Shown here: in pieces, positions 50,458 through 58,585 of the stretch
Layout: each line of letters begins with the position of its first letter
How positions within the stretch are numbered: position 1 is the first letter of the stretch
DNA from: Allostella vacuolata
Lineage (GTDB): Bacteria; Pseudomonadota; Alphaproteobacteria; ATCC43930; Allostellaceae
Direction: 5' to 3'
NCBI GenBank assembly: GCA_006739055.1
Contig: AP019702.1
Coordinates: forward strand, 5,667,388-5,731,387
Length of the DNA stretch: 64,000 nt
Translations under genes and position numbers: made by a program
Notes under the pieces: model-generated
Seen by the model: only the letters and a program-made list of their open reading frames with translations
Told to the model about the DNA's origin: nothing
The model's database searches: none

Positions 50458-51354
50458 TCAGGCTTCCAGCACGCCGCGGCGGCGTGCCTCGCGCAGTACC
50501 TCTTCGGCGATCGGCAGCATGGCGTAGTCGACCATCTGCCCGCGGTAGGTCACGGCGCCGGAGCCGGCGGCCTCGGCCTCGCGCATCACCTCGACCAGGC
50601 CCTTGAAGTAGTCGACCTCCTCGCGGTCGGGGGTGAACACCGCGTTCGCGATGGCGACGTGGCTCGGATGGATCAGCACCGCCCCGGTGAAGCCCAGGGA
50701 TTTCGCCCGCTGGCACAGCTGCCGCACCAGCGCGTGGTCGTCGAGCGCCGTGCCGATGATGCTCGCCATCGGGTGGAGCGCGCCGGCCGCACGGCTGTCG
50801 AGCACCATCTTGGAGGCGAGATAGAGCTGCTCCTGCCCCTCGACGGTCGGCCGGAAACCGGCCGCGCGGGCGACATCGCCGATCACCGGCCCGCCGACGA
50901 TGCCGATCACCCCTTTCACCCGCGGGCTGGCGGCAGCCAGGTCGCGCGCCGCCCACAGGCCCTCGGCGGTCTCCGGCAGGACCATGATGGCGACGGAGCG
51001 TTGCGGCAGGCTGGCCTTTCCTTCGGCATAGGCGAGCGCCACGTCCAGCTGGCGGACCTCCTCGGCCGTCCGCCCCTTGGGCAGCATGACCCCGGAGAAG
51101 CCCTCGGCGGCGACGGCGACCGCGTCCTCGAGCCCGCCCTGGTCGACCGAATTGATGCGCACGAACGCAGGGATGTTCATCCCGTGCAGCAGCCCGATCG
51201 CCTCCCGCGCCATGGCCCGGGCGGGGATCTTGTCGGCGGGCGGGACCGCATCCTCCAGGTCGAGGACGACCGAGTCGGGGGCGAAGCGGGCTACCCGGCG
51301 CGTCCAGTCGAGCTTGTGGGCGGGGATGAACAGCATCGATCGCAAGGGCCACAT
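50458..51354 (-). CDS. HpcH/HpaI aldolase/citrate-lyase-beta family (CitE-like) C-C lyase
   Basis: A 298-residue CitE-type lyase. 'RSMLFIPAHKLDWTRRV' opens the barrel. The metal-site 'DSVVLDLEDAVPPADK' (about 28-43), substrate-binding Arg in 'AFVRINS', 'GVMLPKGRTAEEV', catalytic Glu in 'IMVLPETAEGL' and 'HPSHVAIANAVFTPD' follow. Relatives cleave acyl-CoA hydroxy-dicarboxylates: malyl-CoA, citramalyl-CoA, beta-methylmalyl-CoA. The two CoA-transferases flanking it would supply such a CoA ester. The start at 51354 was chosen for AAGGAG 7 bp upstream. Confidence 0.88.
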   Translation of the reverse strand: MWPLRSMLFIPAHKLDWTRRVARFAPDSVVLDLEDAVPPADKIPARAMAREAIGLLHGMNIPAFVRINSVDQGGLEDAVAVAAEGFSGVMLPKGRTAEEVRQLDVALAYAEGKASLPQRSVAIMVLPETAEGLWAARDLAAASPRVKGVIGIVGGPVIGDVARAAGFRPTVEGQEQLYLASKMVLDSRAAGALHPMASIIGTALDDHALVRQLCQRAKSLGFTGAVLIHPSHVAIANAVFTPDREEVDYFKGLVEVMREAEAAGSGAVTYRGQMVDYAMLPIAEEVLREARRRGVLEA

Positions 51355-51383
51355 GGCCGTCTCCTTCTGGTTCGGGGGCACCG

Positions 51384-51584
51384 TCATGGCTCCTCGTCCG
51401 GGCCGTCCGCCGACATCTCCCACCACAGCAGGGCGGTCAGGATGGCGGCCGCCACCGCTACGACGCCGACGAAGGCGAGCGGATCGACCAGGTGCAGCCG
51501 GCCGCGCGCGGCGAAGAACCACAGTCCGGCGACGACGAGCAGGACGACGCACCAGACGATCGCGTTGATTCGCGCCTTGGACAT
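51384..51584 (-). CDS. Small two-helix membrane protein in the TRAP operon
   Basis: A 66-residue protein. Two hydrophobic helices (about 8-26 and 34-53) and an acidic tail (SADGPDEEP) are its only features. It starts 12 bp after the TRAP permease stop, with AGGA about 9 bp upstream of the ATG. The lyase gene follows after 29 bp. I do not recognise the family; small membrane genes of this sort sometimes follow fused TRAP permeases, and an accessory role there is a guess. Confidence 0.65.
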   Translation of the reverse strand: MSKARINAIVWCVVLLVVAGLWFFAARGRLHLVDPLAFVGVVAVAAAILTALLWWEMSADGPDEEP

Positions 51585-51595
51585 GGCGGGTCTTC

Positions 51596-53566
51596 CTACT
51601 TCACGGGCGCGGGCACGGCGGCCGCCGCGCGCTCGCGGCGAAGCGCCACCGGCAGGATCGCCACCGCGGCGATCGCCAGGCCGAGCAGGCGGGCGCGCCA
51701 GTCGGGCCAGGCCAGGCACAGGGTGGCGATGGCCAGTAGGACGCGGACCGGAAAGGTCAGCGTGCGGCCGAGCCACCCTTCCACCGACGCCGCCAGCAGG
51801 ATCACGGCGATCAGGGTCGCCCCCGACACCATGGCGATCGCCGTCCAGGACCCGGCCATCAGCAGCGCCGGGTCGTAGATGAAGATGAACGGCACGATGA
51901 AGCCGGACAGCGCCAGGATGAAGGCCTCGTAGCCCGTGCGGTTGAGGTCGGCCCCGGCGATGCTGGCCGCGGCATAGGCGGCGAGCGCCACGGGTGGCGT
52001 CACGTTGGCGAGGATGCCGAAGTAGAAGGCGAACATGTGGCTCGCCAGCTCCGGCGCGCCCATGCGGACCAGCGCTGGTACGATCAGCACCGCCACCGTC
52101 AGATAGACCGCCGGCGTCGGCAGCCCCATGCCGAGGATGAGGGCGATGACGGCTGTCAGGACCAGCGCCACGATCAGCCGTCCGTCGGAGGCGAAGACGA
52201 CGAAGTCGGCCAGCAGGTTGCCGGCTCCCGACACCCACAGCGTTCCCATCAGAATGCCGGCCGTCGCCACCGCGGCGCCCACGGCCACGTTGTTGGACAT
52301 GGCGTCGACCACGGCATCGAGATAGCGCGCCATCGGGATGCGGGTGGACCGCGCCAGCAGCGAGGCGAAGAACAGCGCGCCCAGGCCGATCAGTGCGGCC
52401 ATCTGCGACGAGAAGCCGAAGAAGAAGGGCGCGATCAGGGCGGCGATGGCGATCAGCAGGTGCCCGCCCGAGCGCATCGCCGCGCCGACCGTCGGCAGGG
52501 TCTCCGTTGTCGCCACCATGCCGAGCCGGCGCGAGCGGAACTCCACCTGGCAGTGGATGGAGGTGAAATAGATGACGGCCGGGATGACCGCGGCCACGAC
52601 GATGGTCCAGTAGCCGACGCCGAGGAAGGCCGCCATCAGGAAGGCGGCGGAGCCCATGACCGGCGGCATGATCTGCGCGCCGGACGACGCCACCGCCTCG
52701 ATCGCGCCCGCGGTCGCCGGGCGGAAGCCGCTGCGGATCATGAGCGGGATGGTGACGTTGCCCATGCCGACGACGTTGCCGACAACGCTGCCCGAGGTCG
52801 TGCCCTGGAGCGCGCTGGACAGGACCGAGACGTGGGCGGGCCCGCCCGCCCGTCGGCCCATCAGGGCCAGCGACAGATCCTCGAAGAAGGAGATGCCGTT
52901 GGTCCGGACCAGGACGGCGCCGAAGATCAGGAACAGCATCAGGTAGGTCGCCGCGACCCCGGTGGTCGACCCGAAGATGCCCTGGTCCTGCATGAACAGG
53001 ATCTCGACGAAGGTCTGCCAGCGCACGTCGGGTGCGGCGAACATGCCGGGAAAATGCTCGCCGAACAGCGCCTGGACCGAGAACAGGCCGACGATCAGCA
53101 GCATCGCCCAGCCGATGAAGCGCCGGGTCACCTCGAGCGTCACCAGGATGTAGACGATCCCGAAGGCGAGGTCGGCCTCGCCCGGGAAGCCGATGCGGCG
53201 CGCGAACTCCTCGTAGTCCAGGAACACATGCAGCATGCCGGCGATCAGCAGGACGATGCAGACCGTGTCCGGCAGCAGGCTGGCGACGCTGCGCCGGTGC
53301 CACGCCGTGCCGCCGGCCGACCGCACGAGCAGGCCGATGCTGCAGATGGCGCAGACGAAGGCGATGCGCTGCAGGTAGGCGGTGATGGTGCCGAACGCCG
53401 CCGTGTAGATCAGCAGCACGCCGAGGAACAGGCTGAGGAAGATGATGGCGGCCGCCACCGCGCGGTGGTGGGGCGCGCCGTGCCGGATCACCCGCCGCAG
53501 CGGCCGTGCCGCATCCTGTTCGAGGAGCGCCAGGGCGGCGGCGGACGGCGCTTCGGGCTGGACCAT
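51596..53566 (-). CDS. TRAP transporter fused permease (4TM/12TM, TAXI type)
   Basis: A 656-residue inner-membrane protein. The N-terminal third holds the small DctQ-like part and the rest the 12-helix DctM-like part, fused in one chain as in TAXI-associated TRAP systems. Motifs: 'GAVLVRTNGISFFEDLSLALMGRRAGGPAHVSVLSSALQGTTSGSVVGNV', 'MPPVMGSAAFLMAAFLG' and 'ILGMGLPTPAVYLTVAVLIVPALVRMG'. Uptake is driven by an ion gradient. The N-terminal start at 53566 follows the TAXI binding-protein stop by 29 bp. The downstream genes imply that an organic acid enters by this system. Confidence 0.92.
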   Translation of the reverse strand: MVQPEAPSAAALALLEQDAARPLRRVIRHGAPHHRAVAAAIIFLSLFLGVLLIYTAAFGTITAYLQRIAFVCAICSIGLLVRSAGGTAWHRRSVASLLPDTVCIVLLIAGMLHVFLDYEEFARRIGFPGEADLAFGIVYILVTLEVTRRFIGWAMLLIVGLFSVQALFGEHFPGMFAAPDVRWQTFVEILFMQDQGIFGSTTGVAATYLMLFLIFGAVLVRTNGISFFEDLSLALMGRRAGGPAHVSVLSSALQGTTSGSVVGNVVGMGNVTIPLMIRSGFRPATAGAIEAVASSGAQIMPPVMGSAAFLMAAFLGVGYWTIVVAAVIPAVIYFTSIHCQVEFRSRRLGMVATTETLPTVGAAMRSGGHLLIAIAALIAPFFFGFSSQMAALIGLGALFFASLLARSTRIPMARYLDAVVDAMSNNVAVGAAVATAGILMGTLWVSGAGNLLADFVVFASDGRLIVALVLTAVIALILGMGLPTPAVYLTVAVLIVPALVRMGAPELASHMFAFYFGILANVTPPVALAAYAAASIAGADLNRTGYEAFILALSGFIVPFIFIYDPALLMAGSWTAIAMVSGATLIAVILLAASVEGWLGRTLTFPVRVLLAIATLCLAWPDWRARLLGLAIAAVAILPVALRRERAAAAVPAPVK

Positions 53567-53594
53567 GACGGGTCTCGCTGCGGCGGGGAGGGTG

Positions 53595-54662
53595 TCAGGA
53601 CGGGTTGGCGCCGCCCTGGGCGATCAGCTTGATCGGGATCTTCGCCTCGTCGAAGCACTTCCGGGCGCCGGGGTGCAGCGGGACGAAGACGGTCTGGGCG
53701 GCGCGGTCGGCGATCTTCTCCGCACCCTTCCAGGTCGGGACCACCTCGCCCCAGATCCGGGCGTTCTCGGGCCAGTAGAGCTGCCGGCAGATGCGGTAGA
53801 CGACGTCGTCCGGCAGGTCCTTGTGGACCACGTAGCCGAGCGACAGCTGGACGCCGGTGACCGCATTCTGCTGCCATTCGTACGTGCCGGCCGGCAGGTC
53901 GTTGCGGGTGAAGGTGGGGTAGTTGTCGAGCATCGCCTTCAGGACGGGTTCGTCCATCGACACGATGCGGGCGGCGTTGGTGGCGGCGAACTGGGTCAGG
54001 ATCGGCGAGGGATGGTCGGCCGTCAGGAAGACCGCGTCGAGCTGGCCGTCGGCCAGCATGTCCATCTGCTGGTTCCAGTCGCCGGTCGCGACCACGCCGC
54101 CGTTGCGCCGGATCGCGTCGTAGGACAGCCCGGCTCCCTTCAGGCCGACATTGACCATGGTCGAGGTCAGGCTGTCCGGCGTGCCGACGCCGATCCGCTT
54201 GTCCTTGAGGTCCGCCCAGGACTTGAGCCCGGACTTGGCGGTGGTGATGTAGGTCGGGCTAGCCGACGGCCGGTTCATGAAGCCGAGATAGGCGCCGACA
54301 TAGCGCAGGGTCTGCATCTTCGGGCGGTTGGCGAAGGTGCGCGCGCCGTTCCAGGCATCGACCACGCTCTCGCCGACGCCATGGCCGATCTGTGCCTCGC
54401 CGCTGTGGATGCGCGGCGGCACGGCCGTGGCGGTGCCCGGCAACCGGCGCACATTGATGCTGGTCCCGGCATAGGCCCGCTTGATTGCCTCCTCCATCAC
54501 GGTGAAGGCGAGGTCGCTGGTGGACCCGGCCGATCCGCGGCCGATGATGACGAGCGACTTCGGCGGCTCCTGGGCCATGGCGGGAACGCCGATGGCGACG
54601 ACCGCCGCCGCCAGCAGCAGCGTGCGGGCAACCGCACCTGCTCCGAACTGGTGTTGTTTCAT
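53595..54662 (-). CDS. TAXI-family TRAP transporter substrate-binding protein
   Basis: A 355-residue exported binding protein. The signal peptide is cut after VPAMA at residue 30. TAXI hallmarks are seen in 'LVIIGRGSAGSTSDLAFTVMEEAIKR', 'RIHSGEAQIGHGVGESVVDAWNG' and 'KSWADLKDKRIGVGTPDSLTSTMV'. The start at 54662 has GGAGGA 6 bp upstream and is the only sensible choice within a longer open frame. It delivers the ligand to the fused permease downstream; TAXI ligands known so far include amino acids and dicarboxylates, but most are unknown. Confidence 0.9.
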   Translation of the reverse strand: MKQHQFGAGAVARTLLLAAAVVAIGVPAMAQEPPKSLVIIGRGSAGSTSDLAFTVMEEAIKRAYAGTSINVRRLPGTATAVPPRIHSGEAQIGHGVGESVVDAWNGARTFANRPKMQTLRYVGAYLGFMNRPSASPTYITTAKSGLKSWADLKDKRIGVGTPDSLTSTMVNVGLKGAGLSYDAIRRNGGVVATGDWNQQMDMLADGQLDAVFLTADHPSPILTQFAATNAARIVSMDEPVLKAMLDNYPTFTRNDLPAGTYEWQQNAVTGVQLSLGYVVHKDLPDDVVYRICRQLYWPENARIWGEVVPTWKGAEKIADRAAQTVFVPLHPGARKCFDEAKIPIKLIAQGGANPS

Positions 54663-54714
54663 GCTTGTCCTCCCCCGTGCCTTCGATTGATCGCGGCCGA
54701 CTTGTTCTCGCCGG

Positions 54715-55917
54715 TCAGGTCCAGATGGCGCCGTTCCGCCGGAAGGCGGCGATCTCCTCGACGGAGAACCCCGCTTCGGCCAGGATCCGGTCGCTGTCCG
54801 CGCCGATCGCCGGCCCGGCTCGGCGCACCTTCGCCGCCATGCCGGAGATCTTGGGCAGGACGGCCGGCTGCGGCAGCCGGTTGCCGAACCCGTCATCGAC
54901 GCGGACGATGTCCTCGCGCGCGGCCAGGTGCGGGTCCTGGCCGAGATCGCCGGCCTCGTAGAGCGGGCCCACGACGACATCGTTCTCGCGCACCAGGCGC
55001 ATGGCCTCGGCGGCGTCGTGGCGGCCCATCCACTCGGCGACCACGACGTCGAGCGCATCCATGTTGCGCTGCCGATCCGCCGTGGTGCGGAAGCGCGGGT
55101 CCTCGCGCAGGGCCGGCCCGCCGATCATTGTCAGCAGGCGGTCGGCGACGGACGGCGTGGCAGCGGATACCGTCAGCAGCTTGCCGTCGCGGGTCTGGAA
55201 GACGTTGCCGATGTTGGAGTTCATCGGGAACCGGTTGCCGTTGCGCGGCTCGGCCCGGCCGGTGATGGCGGCGACCGCGAGCTGCCATTCGTTCATCCGC
55301 AGCAGGGCCTCGTGCATGCCGACGGCGAGCGGAGCCGGGTTGCGCGCGCCCATTCCCGCCGCACGCAGTTCGCACAAGGCACCGGCCGCCGCCAGCAGCC
55401 CGGCGCTGTATTCCGCAAGCGGGAATTCCGGCTGCATCGGCGGCCCGTCGGCCGGGCCGGTCAGGGCCACCATGCCGGTGGCCGCCGCGGCCAGCTGCGG
55501 CGCCGTCCCCCACGGCCACTCGGCCGGCCGGTCGGCGCCCGGCGCATGCAGGCAGAGGTCGAGCGGCGGCCGTGCCCGTGCCGCGGCCGCCGACGCCCAG
55601 GCGGCCGGACTGCCGCCGTCCCGCACCAGAACCTGCGCCTGCTCCAGCAGGCGGTCGACGATAGGTGCGGCCTCGGGCCGGTCGACATCGATGGCGAGCG
55701 ACAGCTTGTTGCGGGCGAGGATCGGCCACCAGACCGCGCGCACGGCGGCACTGCCGAGCCGGCGCAGCGGCGATCCGCCGGGGGGCTCGCAGACGATGAC
55801 CCGGCCACCGAAATCGGCGAACAGGCTGGCAGCGAAGGCGCCGGCCGGCGTCGCCGTCGCTTCCAATACCGTCACCGTCGAAAGATCGGACGTCCCATGC
55901 GTGCCGCCGTCGGCCAT
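54715..55917 (-). CDS. Divergent class III CoA-transferase paralog (catalytic Asp replaced by Glu)
   Basis: A 400-residue CaiB/BaiF-type protein, first gene of the minus-strand operon. The fold-defining N terminus is drifted ('VTVLEATATPAGAFAASLFADFGGRVIVCEPP'). The segment that holds the catalytic aspartate in the partner (LADTSAG) reads LAEYSAG here, so residue 169 is Glu. The back half ('NGNRFPMNSNIGNVFQTRDGK', 'REDPRFRTTADRQRNMDALDV') is well conserved. It could be a weak enzyme, a non-catalytic subunit partnering the 49244-50446 protein (as in two-gene succinyl-CoA:malate CoA-transferases), or have altered specificity. The LysR operator region lies directly upstream. Confidence 0.85.
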   Translation of the reverse strand: MADGGTHGTSDLSTVTVLEATATPAGAFAASLFADFGGRVIVCEPPGGSPLRRLGSAAVRAVWWPILARNKLSLAIDVDRPEAAPIVDRLLEQAQVLVRDGGSPAAWASAAAARARPPLDLCLHAPGADRPAEWPWGTAPQLAAAATGMVALTGPADGPPMQPEFPLAEYSAGLLAAAGALCELRAAGMGARNPAPLAVGMHEALLRMNEWQLAVAAITGRAEPRNGNRFPMNSNIGNVFQTRDGKLLTVSAATPSVADRLLTMIGGPALREDPRFRTTADRQRNMDALDVVVAEWMGRHDAAEAMRLVRENDVVVGPLYEAGDLGQDPHLAAREDIVRVDDGFGNRLPQPAVLPKISGMAAKVRRAGPAIGADSDRILAEAGFSVEEIAAFRRNGAIWT

Positions 55918-56002
55918 GGCCCTGCCTTGGTCTGTTTCGCGCTTCCGAGCTGGGCGTTGATCGCCCGATTGTCCCTCGAGGGGATTGAAGCAAAGGCGGA
56001 TT

Positions 56003-56028
56003 GATCAGACCATTCGAAAAGTCTGATC
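56003..56028. promoter_or_regulatory. Inverted repeat, probable LysR-regulator operator
   Basis: GATCAGAC (56003-56010) and GTCTGATC (56021-56028) are perfect inverted arms around a 10-base centre that itself contains TTCGAA. T-N11-A motifs fit in both directions (T56005-A56017; T56014-A56026). It lies 16 bp before the lysR start and 86 bp before the divergent CoA-transferase start, the usual position for shared control and autorepression. Confidence 0.7.
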
Positions 56029-56043
56029 CATTGAGAAGTTTCG

Positions 56044-56991
56044 ATGATCAATTACACCCTGACCCAGGTCACCACCTTCCTGGCGGTCGCCGAGACGCGA
56101 AGCTTCCGGCTGGCCGCCGAGCAGCTGCGCGTGTCGGGGCCGGCGGTCAGCCAGCGGGTGCGCGACCTGGAAGACCGGCTGGGCGTCCGCCTGTTCCACC
56201 GGACCACCCGATCCGTGGTGCCGACACCGGAAGGCGAGCGCCTGGCGGCTGCCGCACAGCAGGCGCTCGACGACCTGCACCGGGCGGCGGGCGCGCTGCG
56301 CGAGGAGGCGGCGCTGCGCCGGGGTCGCTTCGCGGTGGCGGCGCTGCCGTCGATGGCGGCAACCATCCTGCCGCCGGCCATCGCCGATTTCCGCGCCCGC
56401 CACCCCGGCGTCCGGATCGAGATGATCGATGCGGCCGAGGGCGGCTCGCTCGACGCGATCGCCCGCAACGATGCCGCGTTCGGCCTCGTGGCCCGCGCGC
56501 CTCCGGGCCGGCGCGACCTGCTGTTCCAGCCGCTCTTCCGGGACGATTCGGTGGCCGTCGTCTCGATCGGCCATCGCCTGGCCGGGCGGCGCAGTCTGCG
56601 CCTGGAGGAGCTGGTCGTCGAGCCGCTGCTGGTGCCGGCCATCGGCACCAGCGTCCGGGCCATGGTGGACGACGCCTTCGGCCAGCATGGCCTGACGATC
56701 GAGCCGGCCTACGAAGCGCTCAATCTGGCGACCCTGCTGGCGCTGGCGGAAGCGGGGCTGGGCGTGACCTTCGTGCCGCGCATCTTTGCGGTGCGGCTCG
56801 ACCTGTCGCGCCTGAAGATGGTGCCGCTCGTCGGCCGGCCGATGGCGCGCGACATCGGCATCGTCCTGCCGCGCGGCCGCTCCCTGTCGCCGGCCGCGGC
56901 GGCGTTCCGGGATTTCCTGTGCGAGCGCTTCTCCAAGCCGGGCCGCCACCGCCAGATGCCGATCGCCGCCGCCGGCCCAACCATCGGATGA
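56044..56991 (+). CDS. LysR-family transcriptional regulator of the TRAP/CoA-transferase operon
   Basis: A 315-residue LysR protein. The N-terminal winged helix (about 4-65) contains 'FRLAAEQLRVSGPAVSQRVRDLEDRLGVRLFHRTTR', and the effector-binding domain (about 90-300) has 'RHPGVRIEMIDAAEGGSLDAIARNDAAFGLV' and 'ALNLATLLALAEAGLGVTFVPRI'. It is transcribed away from the operon that starts at 55917, with the palindromic site between them. It probably senses the operon's substrate or a CoA derivative and activates transport and breakdown. Confidence 0.92.
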   Translation: MINYTLTQVTTFLAVAETRSFRLAAEQLRVSGPAVSQRVRDLEDRLGVRLFHRTTRSVVPTPEGERLAAAAQQALDDLHRAAGALREEAALRRGRFAVAALPSMAATILPPAIADFRARHPGVRIEMIDAAEGGSLDAIARNDAAFGLVARAPPGRRDLLFQPLFRDDSVAVVSIGHRLAGRRSLRLEELVVEPLLVPAIGTSVRAMVDDAFGQHGLTIEPAYEALNLATLLALAEAGLGVTFVPRIFAVRLDLSRLKMVPLVGRPMARDIGIVLPRGRSLSPAAAAFRDFLCERFSKPGRHRQMPIAAAGPTIG

Positions 56992-57040
56992 CAGCCGCGC
57001 GGCCCAGCCGCTACACTTCATCCGAGCCTAGGGGGTGCGG

Positions 57041-58558
57041 ATGGTCGCGCGGATCGCGACGGTGGCGTTTCAGGGTATAGAGGTCCGCGCGGTCGACGTG
57101 CAGGTGCAGATGGCGGCGGGCCTGCCGACCTTCGCCCTGGTCGGCCTGCCGGACAAGGCGGTGGCCGAGAGCCGCGAGCGGGTCCGGGCCGCGCTCCAGG
57201 CGATGGGGCTGGCCCTGCCGCCCAAGCGCATCACCGTCAACCTGTCGCCGGCCGACCTGCAGAAGGAAGGCAGCCACTTCGACCTGCCGATCGCGCTCGG
57301 CCTGCTGGTCGCGATGGGGGTGCTGCCGGAGGAGGCGATGGCGGCCCATGTCGCGCTGGGCGAACTGGCGCTGGATGGCGCCCTGGCGCCGGTCGCAGGC
57401 GTGCTGCCGGCGGCGGTCCATGCCAACGGCCAGGGCCGTGGCATCATCTGCCCGGAAGCATCGGGGGGCGAGGCGGCCTGGGCGGGCGAGATGCCGATCA
57501 TCGCCGCGCCGTCCCTGCTGTCGCTGGTCAACCACATCAAGGGGACCCAGCTGCTGATCCCGCCCCGGCCGCGCCTGGCCGAGGAGGAGCCGGGGCAACC
57601 GGACCTGGCGGCGGTGAAGGGGCAGGAAACCGCCAAGCGCGCGCTGGAGGTGGCTGCAGCCGGCGGCCACAACCTGCTGATGGTCGGGCCGCCCGGATCG
57701 GGCAAGTCGATGCTGGCCCAGCGCCTGCCCGGTCTGCTGCCGCCCTTGAGCCCGGCCGAGGCCCTGGAGATATCGCTGATCCACAGCGTCGCCGGGCTGC
57801 TGACGGGCGGCCGCATCAGCCGCCGCCGGCCGTTTCGCGACCCGCACCATTCCGCCTCGCTGGCGGCCCTGATCGGCGGCGGGCCGCGGGCGCGCCCGGG
57901 CGAGGTGTCGCTTGCCCACCGTGGCGTGCTGTTCCTGGATGAGTTGCCGGAGTTCCAGCGGCCGGCGCTGGAGTCCTTGCGCCAGCCCCTGGAGACCGGC
58001 CGGGCGGTGGTCGCGCGTGCCCAGGCCCATGTCGCCTACCCGGCCCGCTTCCAGCTGGTGGCGGCGATGAATCCCTGCCGGTGCGGCCATCTCGCCGATG
58101 CGTCGGTCGCCTGTGCCCGGGCACCGGCCTGCGCGCGCGACTACCAGTCCCGCCTGTCGGGCCCGCTGCTCGACCGGATCGACCTGCATGTCGACGTGCC
58201 GGCCGTGACCGCGGCCGACCTCGCCCTGCCGCCGGCGGCCGAGACGTCGGCCGACGTCGCCGCGCGGGTGGCGTCGGCCCGCGACCTCCAGCGCGCCCGC
58301 TTCGAGCGGCTGGGGGCCGCCCACGTCGCGTGCAACGCCGAGGCCGACGGCGAGGTGCTGGATGCGATCGCCGATCCGGAGCCGGACGGCCGGCGCCTGC
58401 TGGCCGAGGCGGCGGAGCGACTGAAGCTGTCGGCGCGGGGCTGGCACCGGGTGCTGCGCGTCGCGCGCACGCTGGCCGACCTGGAAGGGGGCGAGCGGGT
58501 CCGCCGCATCCATATCGCCGAGGCGCTGTCCTACCGCCGGACCGGGTTCGCTGCCTGA
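57041..58558 (+). CDS. comM: YifB/ComM family Mg-chelatase-like AAA+ ATPase
   Basis: A 505-residue protein with the ComM layout: an N-terminal Lon-protease-like domain ('GLPTFALVGLPDKAVAESRERV', 'DLPIALGLLVAMG'), a AAA+ module with Walker A GPPGSGKS near 216-223, Walker B 'GVLFLDELPEF', 'PCRCGHL' with zinc-like cysteines, and a C-terminal lid. ComM helps branch migration during natural transformation in Haemophilus and Vibrio; the function in Alphaproteobacteria is mainly inferred. The ATG at 57041 was chosen over a GTG two codons earlier. It is normally close to gshB; the accessory operon lies between them. Confidence 0.92.
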   Translation: MVARIATVAFQGIEVRAVDVQVQMAAGLPTFALVGLPDKAVAESRERVRAALQAMGLALPPKRITVNLSPADLQKEGSHFDLPIALGLLVAMGVLPEEAMAAHVALGELALDGALAPVAGVLPAAVHANGQGRGIICPEASGGEAAWAGEMPIIAAPSLLSLVNHIKGTQLLIPPRPRLAEEEPGQPDLAAVKGQETAKRALEVAAAGGHNLLMVGPPGSGKSMLAQRLPGLLPPLSPAEALEISLIHSVAGLLTGGRISRRRPFRDPHHSASLAALIGGGPRARPGEVSLAHRGVLFLDELPEFQRPALESLRQPLETGRAVVARAQAHVAYPARFQLVAAMNPCRCGHLADASVACARAPACARDYQSRLSGPLLDRIDLHVDVPAVTAADLALPPAAETSADVAARVASARDLQRARFERLGAAHVACNAEADGEVLDAIADPEPDGRRLLAEAAERLKLSARGWHRVLRVARTLADLEGGERVRRIHIAEALSYRRTGFAA

Positions 58559-58585
58559 GCGGCCCGGCCCGGCGCAAGGCTGCCC

